Shown here: one piece after another, positions 57,221 through 64,000 of the stretch
Layout of the letters: the number at the start of each line of letters is the position of its first letter
How positions within the stretch are numbered: the stretch's first letter is position 1
Origin: Anaerolineales bacterium
Lineage (GTDB): Bacteria > Chloroflexota > Anaerolineae > Anaerolineales > Villigracilaceae
Length of the DNA: 64,000 nt
Assembly (NCBI GenBank): GCA_015075725.1
Contig: JABTTV010000001.1
Coordinates: 3,162,001 to 3,226,000, forward strand
Direction: 5' to 3'
Made by a program: the position numbers and the translations under genes
The notes under the pieces: generated by a model
Seen by the model: the letters and a program-made list of their open reading frames with translations, nothing else
Databases searched by the model: none
What the model was told of the DNA's origin: nothing

Positions 57221-59662
57221 TTATGAAGCGCTGTATAACCGCCGATAGATGATGAATATTTCGTAAATATTGCGGATGTAATTTCTTGTCTCTTCGAAGC
57301 GGACGCTCTCCAAAAACAGGTCGGGATCGTCGCCTGCCAGTTCCTTCCATGCCACCGCATTGCCGGGACCGCCATTGTAGGCGGCGAGTGCCGCATACAG
57401 ATCACCATTGAGCAGGGTGCGGTTTTTCCCAAGATAATGCGTTCCGAACAATACGCTGACGTACGGGCGATACAAATCTTCTTCTGTGTAATTGATGGGT
57501 TTGCCGAGTTCCGAAGCGATCTGCGCCCCGGTGGGAGCGATGATCTGCATCAAACCGTGGGCTCCGGCGGTCGAGCGGACGAAGCCTTCGAAGAGACTCT
57601 CCTGCCGGATGACGCTGAAGATCAACAAGGGGTCGAATCCGTTTTGCTGGGCGTTGGGAATGACGAGATCGGAGTAGTACAAGCCGTACCGGATGTGACT
57701 GAAATATGCCGGGGCCATCATGGATTCGGTGTGTTCGTCGAGTCCCGCCATCGTCAGAACCTGTCGCGCCGCGAAAATGGCAGAGCGATACATCCCGAGG
57801 TTGTGCAGATAATTCGTGAGACGATAACTCCCGACGGCGTCGTTCAGCGCTTCAAGTTCCTCGCGCAGGTCTTCGAATTCAAGGCGCGCTTCATCGTACA
57901 TGCCCAGGTCCCAGTATTCCTTCCCGCGAATGAGACGCGAGTCCGCGGACAATGCGCCAAGCCCGTTCAGGTCCACGTCCGAGCCGAGATTGAAGGTCAG
58001 GCGCATCCAGGCATCCGCGTCGGCGCGCTCCCTTGGGAGATCGACGTTCGTATTTATAAAAGAGCCCGAAGTGAAAGGCGCGATTTCCGCCAGCAAGTCA
58101 CGGGCGCGTTCGCTGTAGTAACCGCCGGGGTCAAGGTTCTGTCCTTCGCGCCAGGCGTCCCCGGCTCCGTTGGCATCCCCGAGGATTCGATAGGATTTAC
58201 CGATCCATAAAAGAGCGCGGCTCTTGTCCTCGCTCGAAACCGATAAGGCGAGACTTCGTTTGAAAGTATCCAACGCGGTCTGGTGATTTCCGCGCCGATA
58301 ATCGATGATGCCCATTAGGAATGAAGCATATGCGGATTGCTGCGAACCGGGATATTCGAGGGTAACGCGCGACCAGGTTTCGATGGCTTTGTCGTATTGC
58401 CCATCGCGTTCATAGATGCGCGCTGCGCTCATCAAATAATCCGCTGCAAGCGAATTGTTCGGCGCGAGGCTGACGAACTCCAGCAGAGTCTGCGCCGCGC
58501 CTGTGTAATCGCCTTTCTGCGCCCATAGGATGAAAGCCTTCTCGCCCCAGGCGTAGCTCCAGCGCGAGTGGGCGGAAAAACTGGCGATGAAGGTGTTGTA
58601 ATCGACCAACGCCTCATCGTAAAACCCCAAACTGCTTTTCGAAATCGCGCGGTAGTAGTAGGCGGTCCCGTCGTTTTCAGGCGGATTCGTTTCGAGATAT
58701 CGGTCGAAGGCGGCGATCGCCACCGCGTACTGACCCGCAAAATAATCCACGAGACCACGATCGAGTTCATCCACCGTTCCGCCCGCGTCAAGCAGCGCGA
58801 CGAGGCTGAGATAGGAAAAATAGGAGAGAGGATAATGTTCGACGGCAAACCGGAATCTTTCGTTCGCCTCGGCAAATTGACCTTGAGCCTGATTTGCCAA
58901 CCCGGCCTCGTACAACGCCTGAGCCTTGATGTAATCGCTCGATGCGCGTCCGATGATCCCGTCGTACAGCGTCAGTGCCGTTTCGTAATTCCCAAGCTGG
59001 ACCTGTGTGGATGCGACTTTCAGATCGAGATGGATATCGTCCCCAAGCGATGGCGCCTGGATTGCCGTTGTATATGAAGGCAGGGCTTCTGCGTAATTCT
59101 TTGCGTTGAAGAGCGCATCTCCGCGCAGTTCCTGGACGTAAGCATCCAAAACGCCGGGGCGCAGGATGAGATAAGTCTGCCATGAATCCGCGGCGGCGGC
59201 ATAATTCTCCAACTTGTAAAAGACAAATCCCTGAAGGAAGTATGCCTGGGCAGATTGCGGCGAATTGGCATATTCGGTGATAAGTACTTGAAGGGCGGCG
59301 AGGGTTTCGTTGTAACGTCCCTGTGCGTAATAGATCCTCGCCACGCCCCATTGAGCCGATGCGCGCACCAGAAGGTCAGGTGAATCGTTCAACGCGATCT
59401 GGTAGTGTATAAGCGCGAGGTCATAGTCGCCGTTGAAGAGCGCCTTGTCGCCTTCGCTGACCCGGGTGGTGGGAAGCGGAGTCGGTGTGATGGTGGGAGT
59501 GAAGGACGGCTGAGGCGATGTTGTGATGCTGGGAGTTACCGTCCAACCGGGCGGGATGGCGGGAAAATTCTCCAGCGTGGAGCATGCAATGAGAGAGATT
59601 GAAAGCCAAAGTCCGAGAAGGAGGCGTTGTCCTGAGCCTGTCGAAGGGCGCATGATTTTCAT
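57221..59662 (-). CDS. TPR-rich lytic transglycosylase lipoprotein (Slt-type)
   Basis: An 813-residue exported lipoprotein (lipobox LIAC). After a Thr/Pro linker (PSITTSPQPSFTPTITPTPLPTT) come at least ten TPR-like helical repeats (~70-600), then a Slt domain (~640-800) with the catalytic Glu in FSVIRQESLFEGF, AGAHGLMQI and ALAAYNGGPGNA. It would cleave the glycan backbone of peptidoglycan. Residues 5-12 (RPSTGSGQ) are encoded by a widespread repeat motif overlapping the signal-peptide start. Long TPR arrays may help bind the cell wall or protein complexes. Confidence 0.92.
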   Translation of the reverse strand: MKIMRPSTGSGQRLLLGLWLSISLIACSTLENFPAIPPGWTVTPSITTSPQPSFTPTITPTPLPTTRVSEGDKALFNGDYDLALIHYQIALNDSPDLLVRASAQWGVARIYYAQGRYNETLAALQVLITEYANSPQSAQAYFLQGFVFYKLENYAAAADSWQTYLILRPGVLDAYVQELRGDALFNAKNYAEALPSYTTAIQAPSLGDDIHLDLKVASTQVQLGNYETALTLYDGIIGRASSDYIKAQALYEAGLANQAQGQFAEANERFRFAVEHYPLSYFSYLSLVALLDAGGTVDELDRGLVDYFAGQYAVAIAAFDRYLETNPPENDGTAYYYRAISKSSLGFYDEALVDYNTFIASFSAHSRWSYAWGEKAFILWAQKGDYTGAAQTLLEFVSLAPNNSLAADYLMSAARIYERDGQYDKAIETWSRVTLEYPGSQQSAYASFLMGIIDYRRGNHQTALDTFKRSLALSVSSEDKSRALLWIGKSYRILGDANGAGDAWREGQNLDPGGYYSERARDLLAEIAPFTSGSFINTNVDLPRERADADAWMRLTFNLGSDVDLNGLGALSADSRLIRGKEYWDLGMYDEARLEFEDLREELEALNDAVGSYRLTNYLHNLGMYRSAIFAARQVLTMAGLDEHTESMMAPAYFSHIRYGLYYSDLVIPNAQQNGFDPLLIFSVIRQESLFEGFVRSTAGAHGLMQIIAPTGAQIASELGKPINYTEEDLYRPYVSVLFGTHYLGKNRTLLNGDLYAALAAYNGGPGNAVAWKELAGDDPDLFLESVRFEETRNYIRNIYEIFIIYRRLYSAS

Positions 59663-59668
59663 CCCGTT

Positions 59669-59697
59669 TTTATACTGTTAAAGGGAAGGCGAGTCAA
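59669..59697 (-). promoter_or_regulatory. Promoter of the lytic transglycosylase gene
   Basis: On the minus strand TTGACT (59692-59697), 17 bp, TATAAA (59669-59674). The transcription start would fall at the ATG or within a few bases, giving another near-leaderless mRNA. Confidence 0.65.
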
Positions 59698-59720
59698 GCA
59701 GAGCAATTTGACTTTCTGTG

Positions 59721-59749
59721 TTGTATTCACCGGTTGGTTGCAATATAAT
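59721..59749 (+). promoter_or_regulatory. Promoter of the PotD-like gene
   Basis: TTGTAT (59721-59726), 17 bp, TATAAT (59744-59749). Together with the minus-strand promoter it forms a divergent pair in the 125-bp intergenic region. Confidence 0.75.
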
Positions 59750-59787
59750 TTCTTTTGCATCTCATTCCCAATTCCCAAAGGAGAAAC

Positions 59788-60939
59788 ATGAACACACATC
59801 ACAAAATCCATCGTTCGCATGGGTTGATTTTGTCGAGCGTGCTGTTGATCGTTTTGACAGCCTGCGCAGCGGGAGGTGAACCGGCAGGGTCTGGTGAGCT
59901 GGTGACTGCCAGCGGTTTCGTTTGCCCGGAGCCCTCGCCGCGCGTGGAGTTCGAAAGCGCGGAGGTAAATATTTATACGTGGTCGGAATACATCCCCGCT
60001 GACATCTTCGATTGCTTCGGCATGGTGTACGATGTGACGGTGAACGTGGATTATTTCTCGTCCAATGAAGAGTTGTATTCGAAGGTTTCGCTGGGCGAGG
60101 GGATCAATCCGTACGATGTAATTCACCCAAGCGATTACATGATCGGCGTATTGATCCGCGAGGAATTATTGCAGGATCTGGACCCGGCGCGGATCCCGAA
60201 CCTGTCGAACCTCGATCCCGGTTTGATCGCGGCGTATGGCGACTCGCTCAATTACCTTGTTCCATATCAAATGGGCACTCAGGCGATCATTTACAACATC
60301 GAAACGGTGGAAACTCCTCCGACTTCATGGGCAGATCTTTGGAATCCCGAATATGAAGGTCGCATCGTCGCCGTTGACGATAATCGGGTGATCATCGGCG
60401 CGGCATTGCTAACGCTCGGTTACAGCGTCAATGAGACCGATCCAGATCATCTCGAGGAAGCCAAGCAAAAACTGCTCGAATTAATGCCCAACATCCTCGT
60501 CTTCGACAGCGACAGCCCCAAGACTCCGCTCGTGGCTGGGGATGTGGATCTCGGCATCGTCTGGAATGGCGAAGCGTTTTTGACCCAGACCGAAGACCCG
60601 CGCTTCGAGTACGTCTTCCCTGCCGAAGGCTCGATCATTTTTTATGACGGTATGGCAATCCCAATTACAGCGCCGCATCCGGATGCCGCTTATGCCTGGT
60701 TCAATTATCTTCTGCAAGGGAATACCAATTGGCTGACCTTGGTAGATTATCCGTACACCAACCCGAACAGGGCTGCGCTGGAATATGCAAAAGAGAACGC
60801 CCCCGAAGTGTACGAGGCTTACATGACATCTCCCATCACCAATACGCCCGCCAGTGAGTTTGCGAGAGGGCATGAGGTCAAGGATCTGGGTGAGGCGCTT
60901 CTGTTATATGACGAGATATGGACGGAAATAAAACAATAA
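59788..60939 (+). CDS. PotD-like spermidine/putrescine-binding lipoprotein
   Basis: A 383-residue binding protein with lipobox LTAC (Cys25). VNIYTWSEYIPADIFDCFG, YDVIHPSDYMIGVLIREELLQDLD, YQMGTQAIIYN and DLGIVWNGEAF match PotD/PotF proteins that capture polyamines. The usual permease and ATPase genes are missing in the window, so either it serves a transporter elsewhere or works as a sensor. ATG 59788 has AAAGGAG. A terminator follows. Confidence 0.9.
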   Translation: MNTHHKIHRSHGLILSSVLLIVLTACAAGGEPAGSGELVTASGFVCPEPSPRVEFESAEVNIYTWSEYIPADIFDCFGMVYDVTVNVDYFSSNEELYSKVSLGEGINPYDVIHPSDYMIGVLIREELLQDLDPARIPNLSNLDPGLIAAYGDSLNYLVPYQMGTQAIIYNIETVETPPTSWADLWNPEYEGRIVAVDDNRVIIGAALLTLGYSVNETDPDHLEEAKQKLLELMPNILVFDSDSPKTPLVAGDVDLGIVWNGEAFLTQTEDPRFEYVFPAEGSIIFYDGMAIPITAPHPDAAYAWFNYLLQGNTNWLTLVDYPYTNPNRAALEYAKENAPEVYEAYMTSPITNTPASEFARGHEVKDLGEALLLYDEIWTEIKQ

Positions 60940-60949
60940 ATTTTATGAT

Positions 60950-60978
60950 GAAGGTCGGAAATTATCCGACCTTCTTTT
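60950..60978 (+). terminator. Intrinsic terminator of the PotD-like gene
   Basis: A perfect 10-bp stem (60950-60959 with 60965-60974) with a 5-nt loop, followed by TTTT. It isolates the gene from the next one. Confidence 0.9.
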
Positions 60979-61002
60979 AATTTATGGGGCAAAACGCAAG
61001 TT

Positions 61003-61044
61003 ATGACATTTGTCATTGAAAACCTTGAACAGCTTATATATACT
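61003..61044 (+). promoter_or_regulatory. Putative CRP/FNR-type operator and promoter
   Basis: A perfect palindrome ATGACA-TT-TGTCAT (61003-61016) abuts a near-consensus promoter TTGAAA (61016-61021), 17 bp, TATACT (61039-61044). The centre is at -41.5 relative to a start near 61051, the class II activator position for CRP/FNR-family regulators. The roughly 130-nt leader of the next gene contains an inverted pair GGAACGG (61122-61128) and CCGTTCC (61151-61157). Confidence 0.5.
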
Positions 61045-61182
61045 GGATTTGGACTTTAGAAAAAGATAATTTTGAAGCGAGGATTAACTTATGAGTTTCG
61101 CAACCCTGTCCCTCTGATGCTGGAACGGGGCATGGTACGTTTCCGCCGCTCCGTTCCACCTGTGATGGCAAAAGGAGTAGCC

Positions 61183-62253
61183 ATGAAACTCGCGATGAAA
61201 ATTCTCATTGGGGGATCGTTAATCTTGATGGCATCTTGCGGACCTTCTGCGGAAGAAATTGCAACGATGACAGCCTCGGCCTGGACGCCGACCCCCACCC
61301 AAACGCCGATACCGCCTTCACCGACTCCCCTTCCAATCGATGTGACCGTAACAGTTATGGATGAATCCGGCGCACCGGTCGCAGGAGCAAGTATTTCCTT
61401 TCCTGAATCAGGAAATGATACGCCTGTTCCGACGGATGAAACGGGTCAGGTTCGTTGGAATGACCTGCCGGGAGAGACTGGAACATTCAATGTCACCGCG
61501 CAAGGATATTTGCCTGTGTCATCCAACAGTGCGCTTGTTCGCGGTCCCAATGAAGTGACTGTGACCATCCAACGCGATCCGTTTGCTCTTCTTCCCTCGC
61601 AAGGATGCGCTCAGGGAGAAACCTTCCTTTACGCCGAAGACTTCCAGGATGGAAAAGCCCAGGGATGGTTGGAGATCGAATTTGGCGCACCCGGATGGAG
61701 TATAGCTCCCTCTGCTGAAGAAGCCGGCGATCTAATTCTTTCTGCCCAATATACTGATATGGTTGGCGACGCTCCGATGATCTCACGACTCGATGGGATG
61801 GAATTCGACAATGCAGTCTGGCGAATTCAAATGCTCATCTCAAAGACGTTTTCGCAGGAGAACTGGTTTTCGCTCAACTGGAAGCAGGCATTGCAACCGT
61901 TCACTTTGGGAGATAAGGAGATTTTCGATTCGCGCTATCAGTTGCCCATCGGCTACAACTATTTTGCCTTGCGGCGTCTTCAACAACCTGTGACCAACAT
62001 CGGCATTGCTCAATCCTCCGCGCCGAAGGCTGGAGATTGGCATATTGTGGAAATTGCGACATACCAGGGAGTTACGGAAGTGTGGCTGGATGGCAAACAG
62101 AAGTTTGAATATGAAGACCCTGTCCCAGTTCCTCCCGGCACAATGGGGCTGGAGTTGTGGTTGCAGCGGAGCCAGACCATCGTCTATTTCGACGATATAT
62201 TCGCATGCGAAATCGACGCCCCGTTCGTTTCCATCGTTCCGGCAGTGCCATAA
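61183..62253 (+). CDS. Lipoprotein with an Ig-like repeat and lectin-like domain
   Basis: A 356-residue exported lipoprotein (lipobox MASC). A TPTPTQTPIPPSPTPLP linker leads to a carboxypeptidase-regulatory/Ig-like domain (DVTVTVMDESGAPVAGASISFPESG...VRWNDLPGETGTFNVTAQGYLP), then a longer beta-rich region (FLYAEDFQDGKAQGWLEIE, GTMGLELWLQRSQTIVYFDDIFACEI) typical of laminin-G/concanavalin-like 3-keto-disaccharide hydrolase-like folds. Start ATG 61183 after AAAGGAG; a TTG 111 nt upstream in frame lies in the leader. Surface binding is inferred. Confidence 0.75.
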   Translation: MKLAMKILIGGSLILMASCGPSAEEIATMTASAWTPTPTQTPIPPSPTPLPIDVTVTVMDESGAPVAGASISFPESGNDTPVPTDETGQVRWNDLPGETGTFNVTAQGYLPVSSNSALVRGPNEVTVTIQRDPFALLPSQGCAQGETFLYAEDFQDGKAQGWLEIEFGAPGWSIAPSAEEAGDLILSAQYTDMVGDAPMISRLDGMEFDNAVWRIQMLISKTFSQENWFSLNWKQALQPFTLGDKEIFDSRYQLPIGYNYFALRRLQQPVTNIGIAQSSAPKAGDWHIVEIATYQGVTEVWLDGKQKFEYEDPVPVPPGTMGLELWLQRSQTIVYFDDIFACEIDAPFVSIVPAVP

Positions 62254-62319
62254 TAAAGCAGGAGAAATTCTAGACATTCTGCCCGCCACGTGATAAACTC
62301 ACGCCGTACCCATTTCAAA

Positions 62320-62357
62320 GCGCACTCGCAAGAGTGCGCCTTTTTCTGCGAGTGTGC
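62320..62357 (+). terminator. Terminator with an alternative hairpin before the pfkB start
   Basis: GCGCACTC (62320-62327) and GAGTGCGC (62332-62339) form an 8-bp stem with a GCAA loop, followed by CTTTTT, an intrinsic terminator 67 nt after the lipoprotein stop and 13 nt before the next ATG. The left arm can instead pair over 11 bp with TGCGAGTGTGC (62347-62357, one G-U), which would break the terminator and cover the start region. Confidence 0.7.
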
Positions 62358-62358
62358 A

Positions 62359-63315
62359 ATGGACATATTGCTTACCGGCTCCGTCGCCTACGATTACCTG
62401 ATGACCTTCCCCGGTCATTTCAAGGAACAAATTCTGCCTGAACGTTTAGAATCGATCAGTCTTTCCTTTCTGGTCGATTCCATGTCGAAACAGCGCGGTG
62501 GCATCGCTCCAAATATCGCTTACACAATGGCATTACTCGGGCAGAAACCCCGTGTGATGGCAACCGTCGGCGAGGATTTCGAGGAATACCGTCAGTGGCT
62601 CGAATCCAAAGGCGTGGATACGAAACTGATGAAGGTCGTACCCGGGGTTTTCACCGCCTCGTTCTTCGCCACAACGGATCATGCCTCGGCCCAGATCGCT
62701 TCGTTCTACCCCGGAGCGATGGGCTACTCTGCAAGCCAATCGCTCAAAGAGTCGGATAAAAAACCGGACTTGGTCATCGTCTCCCCCAGTTCGCCTGATG
62801 CGATGATGAAATTCCCTGCCGAATGCCGCGAGTTGGGAATTCCCTATCTGTATGATCCCAGCCAGCAGGTCCTGCGCCTCGAAGGACACGAATTGGCGCG
62901 GGATATGGAAGGCGCACAGTTCCTTTTCTGCAACGATTACGAATTCGGCTTGATCTCCAAGAAGACCGGCTGGAGCCTCGACCAGATTCTCGAGCACGTC
63001 AAAGTTTTGGTCATTACGCGCGGAAAAGACGGCGCAGATCTGTACTCCGATGGGACTTCCGTTCACATTCCCACGGTGCCTGAAGACGAGATTATCGACC
63101 CCACCGGAGTCGGCGATGCCTTTCGCGGCGGTTTTCTTGCCGGGTATTCGCACGGTTTTGACTGGAAGTTGTGCGGTGAGGTTGGCTCCCTTTCCGCTGT
63201 TTATTGTCTCGAACAACGCGGTACGCAAAACCATTCCTACACACGTGAAGAATTCGTTCAACGCTTCCGCAGGCATTTTGAAGATGGCGGGAAATTGGAC
63301 GCCTTATTGAAATAA
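62359..63315 (+). CDS. PfkB-family carbohydrate kinase, probable adenosine kinase
   Basis: A 318-residue ribokinase-fold enzyme. The signatures are an N-terminal GSVAYDYL, RGGIAPNIAYTMALLG (family signature 1 region) and IDPTGVGDAFRGGFLAGYSHG (signature 2, catalytic Asp in GVGDAF). ahcY follows after 53 nt, so the substrate is probably the adenosine released by S-adenosylhomocysteine hydrolase (inference). Start set at ATG 62359; upstream in-frame codons lie in the terminator. Confidence 0.85.
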   Translation: MDILLTGSVAYDYLMTFPGHFKEQILPERLESISLSFLVDSMSKQRGGIAPNIAYTMALLGQKPRVMATVGEDFEEYRQWLESKGVDTKLMKVVPGVFTASFFATTDHASAQIASFYPGAMGYSASQSLKESDKKPDLVIVSPSSPDAMMKFPAECRELGIPYLYDPSQQVLRLEGHELARDMEGAQFLFCNDYEFGLISKKTGWSLDQILEHVKVLVITRGKDGADLYSDGTSVHIPTVPEDEIIDPTGVGDAFRGGFLAGYSHGFDWKLCGEVGSLSAVYCLEQRGTQNHSYTREEFVQRFRRHFEDGGKLDALLK

Positions 63316-63368
63316 AATCAATACAAACCCCCAATTACCAATCACTAATTAACAAGAAGGAGCAATAA

Positions 63369-64000
<632 letters not shown>

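Noticed and set aside
59788..60939. A complete polyamine transporter operon
   Set aside because: Only the binding protein is present; a strong terminator follows and the next gene is an unrelated lipoprotein.

Overview
The window looks like chromosomal DNA of a Chloroflexota bacterium, most likely class Anaerolineae (inference). The signs are many small exported lipoproteins with Thr/Pro linkers (TPTPT-type runs at the CdaR C-terminus, in the lytic transglycosylase and in the 61.2 kb lipoprotein), Gram-positive-type c-di-AMP signalling, a bacterial type A RNase P RNA, a family 5 uracil-DNA glycosylase, moderate-to-high GC, and several genes whose -10 box lies 6-7 nt before the ATG (leaderless mRNAs). 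I see no tRNA, rRNA, CRISPR array, prophage or full insertion sequence.

Layout. 1-5 kb (minus): coaE (fused to an acetyltransferase-like domain), cdaA, cdaR, der and the first codons of a membrane protein. 5.2-5.7 kb: rnpB, carrying a palindromic repeat where helix P12 should be. 5.7-13.8 kb: HypA-like protein, TolB-like lipoprotein, SDR, recJ, small DUF genes, a REC-PAS-GGDEF-EAL protein and a DUF1801 protein. 14-17.9 kb: tgt, uppP, an M20 peptidase and a binding-protein-like lipoprotein. 18-28.2 kb: an ABC export system (two ATPases, one with a cyclic-nucleotide-binding domain; an FtsX/MacB-type permease; a membrane-fusion lipoprotein) with two GAF histidine kinases and a response regulator inserted. 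Two 94-bp inverted copies of a miniature element lie at 16.0 and 24.5 kb.

28.2-31 kb: three consecutive c-di-GMP-I (GEMM) riboswitch aptamers and one terminator precede an MBOAT O-acetyltransferase and an AlgJ/AlgX-like SGNH protein, i.e. a polysaccharide-acetylation unit in AT-rich DNA. 31-39 kb: ruvB, a glycoside-hydrolase lipoprotein, DUF2905, queA, a family 5 UDG, two alpha/beta hydrolases, a peroxiredoxin whose peroxidatic cysteine codon is an in-frame TGA (probable selenoprotein with a SECIS-like hairpin), and an S51-like protein with a CysS-type tail. 39-43.4 kb (minus): rel, moeA, VKOR and a small Cys-rich acidic protein. 43.4-48.6 kb: ybaK-like gene and the aapJQMP amino-acid transporter.

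48.6-64 kb: two paralogous lipoproteins, a thioesterase, patatin, esterase, Tat-exported L,D-transpeptidase, CcdA, a DUF2085 membrane protein, pgeF-yggS-yggT-yggU, a TPR lytic transglycosylase, a PotD-like binding protein, a lipoprotein behind a CRP/FNR-like operator, and a PfkB kinase followed by ahcY (cut by the window end).

Nucleotide signalling recurs: c-di-AMP synthesis (CdaA), (p)ppGpp (Rel), c-di-GMP turnover (GGDEF-EAL), a c-di-GMP riboswitch array, and a putative cNMP sensor fused to an ABC ATPase. tgt and queA together cover two consecutive steps of queuosine synthesis. PfkB plus AhcY fits recycling of S-adenosylhomocysteine through adenosine.
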